Positions 9,560 through 18,841 are shown, numbered from the stretch's first letter. The stretch: 64,000 nt of DNA from UBA6168 sp041163745 (GCA_041163745.1 JBEAQU010000078.1:230313-294312); one strand, 5' to 3'. Notes: generated from the letters alone by a model not told the origin. Numbers and translations: made by a program.

Positions 9560-9946
9560 CAGACAGTGGTTGGGTTGGGCCGTCCTTATCGGACAACCGG
9601 AACATAAGGTGATGCAAATTGGTATTTTTTGGGAAAAATCCCTGCGGATAAACGGTCAAATTTTCAAGATACGCCATTGATTGCATGGCTGGGTGCCGGA
9701 AAGGCGGATGCCAGGCGGATGCTTTTCCGGACCAAGGCAGGCGGCAGCCTGAACAAGCGGTATGGTTCCGGCGTTGTAACAGTCGGTCCGTCGGCCGGGT
9801 CGTTTCGCCGGGCTGCTTCGGAAACCTGCCCGGTCCATGTTTCGAATCCACCAAGGGGTGCAAGCCAACTTGTCGTATCCATGATTCAACAGGGCGCACC
9901 GAAGCCGCCCGATTGACAATTCGGTTAGCGTCCCATTTCATCCGGT
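9560..9946. other. 387-base intergenic region without a supported gene
   Basis: This stretch separates the leftward SUMF1 gene from the rightward NUDIX gene and should contain both promoters. It is AT-richer at 9600-9665. I found no clear TAnnTTTG box with its -33 partner and no tRNA-like fold. Short open frames here lack any recognisable protein character. Confidence 0.5.
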
Positions 9947-10585
9947 ATGATACCAACTTTCATCAGACAGCTTGAAGACCGGCTGGCGGCAACCCTGCCC
10001 GGGATGGAGGCCCAGCGCAAGATGGCGCACATCACCCGGCACCTGTACACCGCCGCCCCGACGACCGCACGACAGGCCGCCGTCATGGCGCTCCTTTTCC
10101 GCGACATGTCGGAATGGCGTATCGTCCTGATCGAACGGAACCGGAACGACCGCGACCACCATGCCGGCCAGATCGGTTTTCCCGGCGGGAAAGCGGAATT
10201 GTCCGACACCTGCCTGCAACACACCGCCCTGCGCGAAACCGAAGAGGAGATCGGCGTTTCCGCCGACAGCATCCGGGTGATCGGCCGGCTGTCGGACCTT
10301 TACATTCCGGTCAGCAACTTTCAAGTGCACCCGTTCGTCGGTTATCTCGACACCGCACCGTCCTATGTTCTCCAGCCGGAGGAGGTGCAGCATGCGTTCG
10401 ATGTCCCTTTCGATCTGTTCTTCCGACCCGAGCGGCGCAAACTGACCGATATCCGGCTCGCACCCCGACTCACCTTGAAAAACGTTCCCTATTTCGATGT
10501 AGAAGGAAAAGTGCTCTGGGGTGCGACCGCCATGATCATCAGCGAACTGATACACATCACCGGTCCGTTGTCCCACCGGTCGTGA
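9947..10585 (+). CDS. NUDIX hydrolase, CoA-pyrophosphatase-like
   Basis: The NUDIX box is complete: GGKAELSDTCLQHTALRETEEEIG (two adjoining parts), with the REtEEE metal-binding core near residues 95-100. It is preceded by IGFPGGK, as in the NudL/CoA diphosphatase subfamily that splits CoA and acyl-CoA into phosphopantetheine and 3',5'-ADP. The length of 212 residues fits. The ATG at 9947 gives an N-terminal helix (MIPTFIRQLEDRL) as in relatives. The protein is cytoplasmic, and its neighbours say nothing about substrate. Assignment to NUDIX is firm; the CoA substrate is inferred from the subfamily pattern. Confidence 0.9.
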   Translation: MIPTFIRQLEDRLAATLPGMEAQRKMAHITRHLYTAAPTTARQAAVMALLFRDMSEWRIVLIERNRNDRDHHAGQIGFPGGKAELSDTCLQHTALRETEEEIGVSADSIRVIGRLSDLYIPVSNFQVHPFVGYLDTAPSYVLQPEEVQHAFDVPFDLFFRPERRKLTDIRLAPRLTLKNVPYFDVEGKVLWGATAMIISELIHITGPLSHRS

Positions 10586-10916
10586 CATGCCTGGCCATCC
10601 GAATCCGGCCGATTGTCGGCAGGTACGCGTCTGCCCGGCGACAACCCTCGTCTATTTGAGGTCCGGCAACCGAACAGGATGCCTTTCCCAATCGTTCTTA
10701 TAGGAGAGGATTCGAAACGCCCGGCTGCCGACATCCCGGGTAGGGCCTTCCCGCCAATTTCCGGCCGGAAGACCTTCCGGGTCACATGCCGATGGGAAAC
10801 CGCATGGACGACGGTCCACCCAGGCTCCGGGCATTGTCCGGTGTAGAAGGCCGTTTTGGCTCTTGCAGCGTTCTTTTCGGCCGCATTCACGACGAATCCA
10901 ACGGAAACTCCATACC
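10586..10916. other. 331-base intergenic region, no supported gene
   Basis: The gap lies between the NUDIX gene and the small membrane-protein gene on the same strand. It contains several short GC-rich inverted repeats but no promoter box that meets the consensus, and no open frame with protein-like composition. Confidence 0.45.
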
Positions 10917-11381
10917 ATGGCTTACCGCAGAACCACACAATTCACTTTCGACTCCCTGGCCAGTCTCCTGCTGCTCGGCGGCTTCCTGGTTGTCCTGTTC
11001 CTGCTCGTGCGGGGGGTTTTCATCCTCCTGAGTTACGCCGCACCATTCCTCCTGGTGGCGGCCCTGGTCATCGAACGGTCGGTGGTGATTGATTACGGCC
11101 GATGGCTGATCGCACGAATCCGGCAGAACCTGCTGTCCGGCCTCCTGCTGGTCCTGCTCACGGGCCTCGGTTATATGCTGGTCTTCCCATTCCTATTCCT
11201 CAAGGCAATCCTCCATCGCCGCCTGAAGGACAACCGCCGTCGCCAAACCCGGGAGCATGCGGCGGAATTTGTCGATTTCGAGGAGGTGGACAGCCGGACC
11301 GGAAGCAGCCTCCGTTCCGCGGCATCGCCGCCGGAGGGACCACGGAAGGAACGCATCGCATACGGACGCCCCCGGTCCTGA
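10917..11381 (+). CDS. Small multi-pass membrane protein of unknown function
   Basis: The start is placed at ATG 10917 (MAYRRTTQFTF), because the 18 codons open upstream are Arg/His-rich and not protein-like. The 154-residue product has two closely packed hydrophobic stretches near the N-terminus (LASLLLLGGFLVVLFLLV and LLSYAAPFLLVAALVI). A third (LLSGLLLVLLTGLGYMLVFPFLFL) is followed by a basic segment (LKDNRRRQTREHA) and an acidic tail with VDFEEVDSR. I recognise no family. It ends 58 bases before the pyruvate kinase gene and may be co-transcribed with it. Confidence 0.72.
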   Translation: MAYRRTTQFTFDSLASLLLLGGFLVVLFLLVRGVFILLSYAAPFLLVAALVIERSVVIDYGRWLIARIRQNLLSGLLLVLLTGLGYMLVFPFLFLKAILHRRLKDNRRRQTREHAAEFVDFEEVDSRTGSSLRSAASPPEGPRKERIAYGRPRS

Positions 11382-11439
11382 AGTCGGCCCCGGTCGTGCG
11401 GCTGCAACGACCGCATCCTTCATCTACCCCGCCCTGACC

Positions 11440-13350
11440 ATGGAAAAAGATCTTCAACACCGACTTCCCTGCGAAACGGACTCCCTGGATTCCATAGCCG
11501 ACCAATTGATGCGGCTGCGGACGGAAATGCTCAGCATGGAATCCAGGTACGACGGCTGGGACAAAATCCACCCCCATCACCTGAGAAGCGCCCGTAACCT
11601 CATCCACTACATGGCCCTTCGCAGATATGATGTCCGGGAACTGCAAATCGCTTTGTCCGAATGGGGTCTTTCCTCCCTGGGCAGGGCGGAACGCAAGGTA
11701 CAGGCAACCGTCGACACCCTGCTGCACGTCATCCATGCCCTCCGGGGAGAGACCTGGTCTCCGACCGAAGATCCGCCGGCCTGCTTCCGGGAAGGTCGCC
11801 GGCTGCTGGAACATAACACCGCCAGCCTGCTTGGCGACATACCCTCCGGCCGGAGGGTCCGGATCATGGTGACCATGCCGGGGACCGCCGCGGATGATTA
11901 CGGTTTGGTCGCGGACCTCCTGCAGCAGGGTATGAACTGCGCTCGCATCAATTGTGCGCACGACCATCCCGCCGTCTGGGAAAAGATCGTCGGCAACATC
12001 CGGCGGGCATCGGATGTCATGGGTATTCCCTGCAAGATCCTGATGGACCTCGGCGGCCCCAAATTACGCACCGGTACCGTCGAACCGGGACCACCCGTGC
12101 TCCGCATGCGACCGGAAAGGAATGATGTCGGGAAAGTCACCGCACCCGCCCGCCTCTGGCTGTATCCGGCGGAACATGGGCAATCTGACAAACCGGATCC
12201 CCAAGGCAGTCTTCCGCTTCCGGGAGACTGGCTGGCACAATGCAAACGCGGCGACACCATCCTGCTGACCGACGGCAGGGGATCCAAAAGACGACTCCAA
12301 GTCGATACCGTAACGGAAAAGGCCGTTCTGGTCACCTGCCGCAAGACGGTCTACTTCGTCCCGGGAACCCAACTCCAACTCGTCACAACCGGAAAACGCA
12401 AGCCGAAGAACCGGAACGCCCGGCTGGTGGCAGACCTTCCCCGGAAGGAAGGCGGCATCCGTTTGTCGGCGGGTGACCTGCTGGTGTTGTCCGCCGACGG
12501 GCACCCCGGTACGAACGCCCGTTTCGACCCCGACACCAACGAATGGCATCCGGCGACCATCGGCTGCTCCATTCCCGCTATCTTCCCCCATCTGCAAATC
12601 GGAGAACCCATTTGGTTCGATGACGGTAAAATCGGCGGAACCATCGAAGCGGTCCGTACCGACCGGGTGGAAGTCCGTATCAACCGGACACGTCCCGGTG
12701 GCGGCCGGCTGCGTGCGGAAAAAGGAATCAACCTGCCGGACTCCCAGCTCGACCTGCCGGCCCTGACCGAGGATGATGCCAATGACTTGCCCTTTGTCGT
12801 GAAACATGCAGACATGGTCGGACTTTCCTTCGTCAATACCCCCCGGGATGTCGACCGCTTGGTCGAACAACTCCGCACACTGACCGACAACCCGCCCGCC
12901 ATCGTCCTCAAGGTGGAAACCCGCAGGGGCTTTGACAACCTCCCCGCCATGCTCCTCACCGCCATGCAACTCCCGACGGCCGGGGTGATGATCGCCCGGG
13001 GTGACCTGGCCATCGAATGCGGCTTCGGCCGGCTGGCGGAAGTGCAGGAACAAATCCTGTGGCTCTGCGAAGCTGCCCACCTGCCCGCCATCTGGGCGAC
13101 CCAGGTGCTAGAAGGAATGGCCCGGCAAGGATTGCCCTCCCGGGCGGAAATCACCGACGCCGCCATGGGGCAGCGCTCGGAATGCATCATGCTCAACAAA
13201 GGGGAACATATCGTCGCTGCCACCCACGCACTGGATGACATCCTCCGTCGGATGCAGGACCATCAGACAAAAAAACGTGCCCTGCTCCGCAAACTGCTGC
13301 TGTCCGAAAAATTCTTCCAGTCCTGGTCACCAACAGCATCTTCAAAATGA
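11440..13350 (+). CDS. Atypical pyruvate kinase with N-terminal extension and no C-terminal regulatory domain
   Basis: The product should transfer phosphate from phosphoenolpyruvate to ADP. Around residue 140 the (beta/alpha)8 barrel starts with VRIMVTMPGTAAD. Family landmarks follow: ARINCAHDHP (the NxSH loop), ILMDLGGPKLRTG, an enlarged B domain, DADDLPFVVKHADMVGLSFV-like strands, VLKVETRRGFDNL with the catalytic lysine, and GVMIARGDLAIE. The chain ends soon after IMLNKGEHI, so the usual C-terminal allosteric domain is absent. Residues 1-130 form an extra helical region (DSLDSIADQLMRLRTEML) of unknown role. I chose ATG 11440; the longer frame upstream is low-complexity Arg-rich. The gene overlaps the convergent ABC gene by 9 bases. 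It is probably an active but non-classical isozyme. Confidence 0.85.
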   Translation: MEKDLQHRLPCETDSLDSIADQLMRLRTEMLSMESRYDGWDKIHPHHLRSARNLIHYMALRRYDVRELQIALSEWGLSSLGRAERKVQATVDTLLHVIHALRGETWSPTEDPPACFREGRRLLEHNTASLLGDIPSGRRVRIMVTMPGTAADDYGLVADLLQQGMNCARINCAHDHPAVWEKIVGNIRRASDVMGIPCKILMDLGGPKLRTGTVEPGPPVLRMRPERNDVGKVTAPARLWLYPAEHGQSDKPDPQGSLPLPGDWLAQCKRGDTILLTDGRGSKRRLQVDTVTEKAVLVTCRKTVYFVPGTQLQLVTTGKRKPKNRNARLVADLPRKEGGIRLSAGDLLVLSADGHPGTNARFDPDTNEWHPATIGCSIPAIFPHLQIGEPIWFDDGKIGGTIEAVRTDRVEVRINRTRPGGGRLRAEKGINLPDSQLDLPALTEDDANDLPFVVKHADMVGLSFVNTPRDVDRLVEQLRTLTDNPPAIVLKVETRRGFDNLPAMLLTAMQLPTAGVMIARGDLAIECGFGRLAEVQEQILWLCEAAHLPAIWATQVLEGMARQGLPSRAEITDAAMGQRSECIMLNKGEHIVAATHALDDILRRMQDHQTKKRALLRKLLLSEKFFQSWSPTASSK

Positions 13351-15159
13351 TTGCATGCCAACCAGGCGGCGATAGGCGCTGTCCTTCGCCATCAACGCAG
13401 CGTGCGTACCCCGCTCCGCTATCCTTCCCTCCTGCAACAGGATGATTTCATCCGCATGCCGGACTGTCGACAGGCGGTGCGCAATGACTATGCTGGTACG
13501 GTTGCGCATCAGGACCTCCAGGGCCGCCTGTACCAAGCGCTCCGATTCCGCATCCAATGCGGAAGTGGCTTCGTCCAATATCAAGATGGGCGGATTCGCC
13601 AACACCGCCCGCGCCAGGGCCAGTCGCTGCCGCTGCCCGCCACTCAGCTTGACCCCCCGGTCTCCGATGTTCGTACCATATCCCGCCGGTGTCGCCATGA
13701 TGAAGTCGTGTGCATGCGCGACACGCGCCGCCTGTTCCACCGCCGCCATCGAAACCCCCTCCATTCCGAACGCTATGTTGTTGAAAATGGTGTCGTTGAA
13801 CAGCACCGGCTCCTGTGTCACAATCCCCATCAGTGACCGCAAGTCCTGCACACGGTAATCCCGGATGTCGATGCCGTCCAGGGTTAACGCCCCCTGCGAA
13901 ACATCGTAGAAACGAGGCAACAAATCCACCAAGGTGGTTTTACCGGCACCGGACGACCCTACCAAGGCGATGATTTTTCCGGCAGGAATCTCCAGGTCCA
14001 CCGCTTCCAGGGCAGGCTGCCGGGCACCTTCGTAGGTGAACCCCACCTGGTGGTAGACAATCTTGTCCCGAAAGGCTGTCAGCGGACGGGCATCCGCCCG
14101 CTCCCTTATCCGCAGATCCTCCGCCATGAGCCGTTCCACCCGCTCCGCCGCCGCCAAGCCCTTCTGGATATTGTAAAAGGACGATGCGAATTTTTTGGCC
14201 GGCTCTATCATGCTGAAAAACGCATACAACATCGCAAAAAAGGTAGGCACGGTCAAGCCTCCCGATTGCACGGCGCCATACCCGTACCAAACCAGCACCG
14301 CCACCGTCGTCACCCCCAGGAACTCCGTCAACGGGGAAGACAAATCCCGCCGCCACAGCAAGCGCACCACCAACCACCGATATACCTCGTTCTCCCGGCC
14401 GAACCGATCCGCCTGGAACGCTTCGGCATTGAAACCCTTGATGATACGAAGTCCGGAAATTCCTTCCTCCATCATGGACAGCAATATCCCCAATTGTTCC
14501 TGCACCTTCCTGGACTGCCGCTTCAATAACTTTCCTACCCGGCCGATGACCAATCCGGTGAATACCAGCAGCACCAATACGAACAGGGTCAGGGAAGGAC
14601 TGATGTATATCATGAAGGTGAGCGCACCGGCAATCATCAATGGCTCCCGGACAAAAGATTCGATGCCGCTCAGGATGCTGGCCTCCACCTCCTGCACATC
14701 CACTGACATCCTGGCCAACAGGTCGCCTTTCCGTTCCTCGGCATAGAAGGACAACGGCAGGGACAACATCTTTTCATACAAGCCCTGCCGGATGTCCCGG
14801 ACCACCCCGTTGCGGACCGGTGCCAGGAAAACCTGGGAAAGATAACGGAACACATTCCGGAAGAAATATATGGCGACAACGAGCGACAAAGCGAATGCAA
14901 GGGCATACCGCTTGCCTTCGGTCAGGATGAGCCGGCTCAGCCGGTAATTGGCATGGTCGGCCAGGTGCTGCCAGCCGAAGGGTTCCGACGGGGCCTCCAG
15001 CACCATCGGCTGCTGGTCCAGCAAAATGTTGAGAAAAGGAATGATCGCAGGAATGCTGCCGATCGAGAACAACACCATGAGCAGGTTGCTCATCAGATTG
15101 CCGGCCAGCAACAACTTGTAACGCCTCAGGTGCCAGAGTATCGGCCAAAATGAACGCAT
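13342..15159 (-). CDS. MsbA-like ABC exporter, fused permease and ATPase
   Basis: This 605-residue half-transporter is expected to work as a homodimer exporting lipid A precursors, lipids or drugs. Residues 1-320 contain six predicted membrane helices of the ABC exporter type. The C-terminal ATPase has Walker A GSSGAGKTTL near 400, signature LSGGQRQRLALARA, Walker B ILILDEATSALD, and the H-loop histidine in IVIAHRLSTV. Its 3' end overlaps the convergent pyruvate kinase gene by 9 bases. Upstream lie two strong inverted repeats and then ftsH on the same strand. The substrate cannot be inferred; MsbA-type lipid export is the family default. Confidence 0.92.
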   Translation of the reverse strand: MRSFWPILWHLRRYKLLLAGNLMSNLLMVLFSIGSIPAIIPFLNILLDQQPMVLEAPSEPFGWQHLADHANYRLSRLILTEGKRYALAFALSLVVAIYFFRNVFRYLSQVFLAPVRNGVVRDIRQGLYEKMLSLPLSFYAEERKGDLLARMSVDVQEVEASILSGIESFVREPLMIAGALTFMIYISPSLTLFVLVLLVFTGLVIGRVGKLLKRQSRKVQEQLGILLSMMEEGISGLRIIKGFNAEAFQADRFGRENEVYRWLVVRLLWRRDLSSPLTEFLGVTTVAVLVWYGYGAVQSGGLTVPTFFAMLYAFFSMIEPAKKFASSFYNIQKGLAAAERVERLMAEDLRIRERADARPLTAFRDKIVYHQVGFTYEGARQPALEAVDLEIPAGKIIALVGSSGAGKTTLVDLLPRFYDVSQGALTLDGIDIRDYRVQDLRSLMGIVTQEPVLFNDTIFNNIAFGMEGVSMAAVEQAARVAHAHDFIMATPAGYGTNIGDRGVKLSGGQRQRLALARAVLANPPILILDEATSALDAESERLVQAALEVLMRNRTSIVIAHRLSTVRHADEIILLQEGRIAERGTHAALMAKDSAYRRLVGMQSF

Positions 15160-15178
15160 GGTGGATATTTGCCGGGCC

Positions 15179-15208
15179 GTGCCGCCAGTCCGGCCGGACC
15201 GGCGGCAC
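15179..15208. repeat. 15-bp near-perfect inverted repeat upstream of the ABC exporter gene
   Basis: Left arm gtgccgccagtccgg (15179-15193) and right arm ccggaccggcggcac (15194-15208) are complementary except for one A-C mismatch and have no spacer. The repeat lies 20 bases upstream of the ABC start codon, where it could form a leader hairpin or bind a dimeric protein. No function is shown. Confidence 0.5.
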
Positions 15209-15258
15209 GAAGGGAGGGAGCAAGCCGGGCCCTGGTGTCAACAGCTGTTACAAACGAA

Positions 15259-15289
15259 CCGGAGGACTGCGCCGTGCGCAGTCCTCCGG
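15259..15289 (-). terminator. Strong 14-bp hairpin downstream of ftsH
   Basis: Arms ccggaggactgcgc (15259-15272) and gcgcagtcctccgg (15276-15289) are perfectly complementary around a 3-base loop, about 45 bases after the ftsH stop codon on the minus strand. The T-tract after the stem is weak. The position still argues for transcription ending between ftsH and the ABC exporter. Confidence 0.6.
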
Positions 15290-15332
15290 CAGAAAATCCA
15301 ATCGGTCGGCATTAGCGGACAGCGGACGCCGT

Positions 15333-17339
15333 TCATTCGCTCCCTTCCGGTACGGATACCGTGGTGGCGGCCACTTCCGCCGCCGGTTGCTGCGGATGCT
15401 CCTTACCAGAAGCTTCTTTCGATGCCGTCGTCGGCGCTCCCACCCGAGGGCCTATCAGTTTTTCAACGTCCGACTTGTGCAGGACTTCCTTTTCCAACAA
15501 TTGCCTGGCCAGGGCCTCCAGGGCGGTACGTTTCTCTGTCAGCAGGCCTTTCGCCCGTTCGAATTGCTCCGCCAACAAGCGCCGGACCTCCTCGTCGATC
15601 ATCCCTGCCGTCTCATCGGAATAGGGCTTCGTAAACGAATCGCTCTGCATACCATAAAAGGAAACCTGCCCCACCTTGTCGTTCATGCCGAATACCGCCA
15701 CCATGCTGTATGCCAGTTTCGTCACTTGGTCCAGATCGCTCTGCGCCCCGGTGGAAACCTTGCCGAATACAATCTCCTCCGCCGCTCTTCCGCCGAATGT
15801 CATGCAAATACGGTCGAGCAACTGCTCCGTCCGGGTGATGTACTCATCCTTCGGCAAATATTGTGCGAATCCAAGGGTACCGATGCCACGTGGCACAATC
15901 GTCACCTTGACCAAGGGAGAGGCGTGTTCCAGAAACCAGCCGCACACGGCATGTCCCGCCTCATGATAGGCTATGATTTCCTTCTCCTCCGGGGAAATCA
16001 ATTTGTTCTTCTTCTCCAATCCGCCGATGACCCTGTCCAAGGCATAATTGAAGTCGTCCATGTCCACTTCGGCTTTGTTGCGACGAGCGGCGATCAGGGC
16101 CGCCTCATTGCAGACGTTCGCAATTTCAGCCCCGGCAAAACCCGGCGTCATTTCCGACAGCTCGAAAGGGGATATGTCATTGTTGATCTTGATGTTCTTG
16201 AGGTGGACATGGAAGATGGCCTCCCGACCCTTCAGATCGGGACGGTCGATGCCGATCTGCCGGTCGAAACGGCCCGGTCTCATCAGGGCGGAATCCAGTA
16301 CGTCCGGCCGGTTGGTCGCAGCCATCAGGATGACTCCCTTGTCCGTCGGGAAACCGTCCATCTCCACCAGCAACTGGTTCAACGTGTTCTCACGCTCGTC
16401 ATTGCCACCCTGGAAACTGTTGCGGCCCCGTGCACGTCCGATGGCATCGATCTCGTCGATGAACACGATGCAGGGTGCTTTCTCCCGCGCCTGCCGGAAC
16501 AGGTCCCGGACGCGGGAAGCCCCCACCCCGACGAACATCTCCACGAAATCGGAGCCGGAAATGGAAAAGAAAGGCACTCCCGCTTCCCCCGCCACCGCTT
16601 TGGCCAGCAGGGTCTTGCCGGTACCCGGAGGACCAATCAGCAAGACACCCTTCGGAATCTTACCCCCCAAGGCGGTATACTTCCGCGGATTCTTCAGGAA
16701 ATCGACCACCTCCATCACTTCCTCCTTGGCCTCGTCCAGCCCGGCAACGTCCGCGAACGTCACGTTCACCTTCGAATTCTGATCGAACAGGGTCGCCTTC
16801 GACTTTCCGATGTTGAATAACTGTGTACCCGGCCCGCCGCCGCCGCCACTGACCCGCCGCATGATGAACACCCATATGGCAATGACAATCGCCACCGGTA
16901 GCAGGGATCCCAGAATCGGCCCGATCCAGTTGGTCTTTTCCACAAAATTGATGGGCACCGGCCGCTTGCCTTCCTCCATCAACTTGTTGTTCATCTCCTT
17001 CAGCTCAGGGGAACGGTAGTCCCAGGAACCGATGTCAAATGTGTAGTGCGGCCGGTTCTTTCCGAAACTGTTCCGGGACGCGTCCTGGTATTCCTCCTGG
17101 CCCAATGCCGCCTCCCGCAGGAAGACATGGCCGGTCTTCTGGTTGATCACCTCCAGCTTCTCCACGTCCCCGGCTTCGAACATCTCGGAAAAACGCTCGA
17201 AGGTGATCGGCTCGTTGGACGAATGAGGCAGGTTGATCAGCTGTAATGCCAACAGTATTACCGCCACCACCCCGTAGATCCAATAGGTGTGGAACTTCGG
17301 CCCACCCTTGTTGCTCTTGTTCTCCTGGTTATTTTCCAT
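15333..17339 (-). CDS. ftsH: ATP-dependent zinc metalloprotease FtsH
   Basis: This membrane-anchored AAA+ protease degrades misassembled membrane proteins and short-lived regulators. Two membrane helices (YWIYGVVAVILLALQLIN near 20-37, and ILGSLLPVAIVIAIWVFIM around 150) flank a periplasmic domain. A glycine-rich linker precedes the AAA domain, with Walker A GPPGTGKTLLAKA near 236, Walker B CIVFIDEIDAIG and the second-region-of-homology arginines. The zinc site is HEAGH near 458, with a later acidic third ligand in the SDLDQVTKLA region. The length of 668 residues is normal. It follows rsfS by 110 bases on the same strand, an arrangement common in Bacteroidota. The ATG at 17339 gives a polar cytoplasmic N-terminus (MENNQENKSNKGG). 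Confidence 0.97.
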   Translation of the reverse strand: MENNQENKSNKGGPKFHTYWIYGVVAVILLALQLINLPHSSNEPITFERFSEMFEAGDVEKLEVINQKTGHVFLREAALGQEEYQDASRNSFGKNRPHYTFDIGSWDYRSPELKEMNNKLMEEGKRPVPINFVEKTNWIGPILGSLLPVAIVIAIWVFIMRRVSGGGGGPGTQLFNIGKSKATLFDQNSKVNVTFADVAGLDEAKEEVMEVVDFLKNPRKYTALGGKIPKGVLLIGPPGTGKTLLAKAVAGEAGVPFFSISGSDFVEMFVGVGASRVRDLFRQAREKAPCIVFIDEIDAIGRARGRNSFQGGNDERENTLNQLLVEMDGFPTDKGVILMAATNRPDVLDSALMRPGRFDRQIGIDRPDLKGREAIFHVHLKNIKINNDISPFELSEMTPGFAGAEIANVCNEAALIAARRNKAEVDMDDFNYALDRVIGGLEKKNKLISPEEKEIIAYHEAGHAVCGWFLEHASPLVKVTIVPRGIGTLGFAQYLPKDEYITRTEQLLDRICMTFGGRAAEEIVFGKVSTGAQSDLDQVTKLAYSMVAVFGMNDKVGQVSFYGMQSDSFTKPYSDETAGMIDEEVRRLLAEQFERAKGLLTEKRTALEALARQLLEKEVLHKSDVEKLIGPRVGAPTTASKEASGKEHPQQPAAEVAATTVSVPEGSE

Positions 17340-17449
17340 GAAGGTTATGTTCTGTGTTTACATACCCGAACAATCAGATATGGATTTTCGTTTCCGGCCG
17401 GAACTTCCGGTTGCGGTCATCGACTTCTGACCAGGTAACTGTCCCCGTA

Positions 17450-17836
17450 TCAGATGTTCTCATAGGTTGTGATGCCGGCATCGCTCCACAATTCCTCCAA
17501 TGCATAGAATTCGCGCGTCTCCCGATAGAATACATGGATTACGATGTTGAAACAATCCATGCATATCCAACGGGAATTCTGTCGGCCTTCCACATGCAAA
17601 GGAACCTGTCCGGCTTCCTGTTTCAATCGCTTGTAAATGTTTTCGGAAATGGCCCGGACCTGCGTACTGGAGTCTCCTTCGCAGATGATGAAGAAGTCAG
17701 CCGGCGTGTCATCCAGCTTCCTAAGATCCAGTTTGACGATGTTCTTTCCCTTGATATCCTGTATGCTGTCTATGATTAGGTCATTCAGTTCTTCAATGGA
17801 GAGGGTACTTCCCTGTAAGGCAACGGTAGTTGTCAA
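17450..17836 (-). CDS. rsfS: Ribosomal silencing factor RsfS (Iojap family)
   Basis: RsfS binds ribosomal protein uL14 and blocks subunit joining during nutrient stress. The 128-residue protein shows the family core: DSIQDIKGKNIVKLDLRKLDD, ADFFIICEGDSSTQVRAISENI, and a C-terminal block RWICMDCFNIVIHVFYRETREFYALEELW. The start is TTG (17834-17836), because no ATG or GTG precedes the conserved IEELNDLIIDSI region. It is transcribed toward ftsH and divergently from birA, a gene order found widely in Bacteroidota. It is cytoplasmic. Confidence 0.93.
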   Translation of the reverse strand: MTTTVALQGSTLSIEELNDLIIDSIQDIKGKNIVKLDLRKLDDTPADFFIICEGDSSTQVRAISENIYKRLKQEAGQVPLHVEGRQNSRWICMDCFNIVIHVFYRETREFYALEELWSDAGITTYENI

Positions 17837-18015
17837 AGCTGTATTTTATTTATTTTTGATGATCGGAACCGACCGACCTGGCTTCACCCTTCAGACAACG
17901 GGTATCTGCCATTCTGTGGAAAGCATCGGCAGGTACTTGGCCCACGCCGGTTCGGTCGGCTTCGGAATTCCATCGGACAGGTCAATGCAGGGATAAAAAT
18001 ACAATATTTTTTCTA

Positions 18016-18774
18016 TTGAGAAGACTGAACACCCTCTTCGTCGGACAGGTCCTGATAGACCTTCCGGAGCTTGACTCCACCAATTCGTACGCCTTCTCGC
18101 TATTGTCAAAGGACAAGCCGGTCGAAGGGACCGTCATTTCCACCGCCTGCCAGACCGCCGGAAAAGGACAGGTCGGTAATTCCTGGGAAAGCGAACCGCA
18201 CCGGAACATCACCATGAGCGTGGTCCTGTTCCCCGGATTCCTCCCCCTCCGTCAGCAGGTGTTTCTGAACATGGCCGTGTCCTTGTCCGCCCATGACCTC
18301 CTGTCCGCCTGCATACCCACCGGCACTTCCATCAAATGGCCCAACGATCTGTATGTCGGCGACCGGAAGGCCGGAGGCATCCTGATCCAGAACACTACCT
18401 ATAACAATTATATCCGCGCAACAGTTGCAGGCATCGGACTTAATGTGAACCAAACCGACTTTTCCGCGGAACTGCCCAACCCGACTTCCATCCGGCTGGA
18501 AACAGCCCTCGATTTCGACAGAAACCAGCTGCTGCTTATACTGTGCGAATACATCGAACAGCGCTATTTGCAATTGAAGGCCGGCCATTTCCGGATGCTC
18601 AAGGAGGAATATCTGCGTAACCTGTACCGGTTCGGCCAAGCGGCATGGTACCGGCGGGCATCCGGGGAGGTCTTCGAAGCCACCATCACCGATGTGGACG
18701 ACCACGGACGGCTGTGCCTGCAATCCGGCGCCAACATGGAGCGCTTCGACCTCAAAGCCATCGGATTCCTCTGA
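18016..18774 (+). CDS. birA: Biotin-[acetyl-CoA-carboxylase] ligase
   Basis: This enzyme activates biotin as biotinyl-AMP and attaches it to the carboxylase carrier protein. The catalytic core starts at once (LPELDSTNSYAFSLL). Landmarks are TACQTAGKGQVGNSWESEP (biotin/ATP loop), SIKWPNDLYVGDRKAGGILIQ with the conserved lysines, and TVAGIGLNVNQTDF. A small C-terminal SH3-like domain follows (GEVFEATITDVDDHGRLCL). There is no N-terminal DNA-binding domain, so it is a group I ligase without repressor function. The start is TTG at 18016, since no ATG lies before the conserved core. It is divergent from rsfS across 179 AT-rich bases. Confidence 0.93.
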   Translation: MRRLNTLFVGQVLIDLPELDSTNSYAFSLLSKDKPVEGTVISTACQTAGKGQVGNSWESEPHRNITMSVVLFPGFLPLRQQVFLNMAVSLSAHDLLSACIPTGTSIKWPNDLYVGDRKAGGILIQNTTYNNYIRATVAGIGLNVNQTDFSAELPNPTSIRLETALDFDRNQLLLILCEYIEQRYLQLKAGHFRMLKEEYLRNLYRFGQAAWYRRASGEVFEATITDVDDHGRLCLQSGANMERFDLKAIGFL

Positions 18775-18841
18775 CAGGACGCCGGCCGGGCCGACATTGG
18801 GCCGGGTGATCGGCCAGGCGGGCTCACAACCGATTGCCACC

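Noticed and set aside
9830..9870. tRNA-like T-loop (ttcgaatcc)
   Set aside because: The flanking bases do not form a T stem, and no acceptor or anticodon arm can be drawn.
12231..12260. TGGCAC-type sigma-54 promoter half-site
   Set aside because: The -12 half does not match TTGC, and the site lies inside the pyruvate kinase gene.
15150..16820. 556-codon rightward frame opposite ftsH
   Set aside because: Antisense of the FtsH AAA and protease domains; no independent support.
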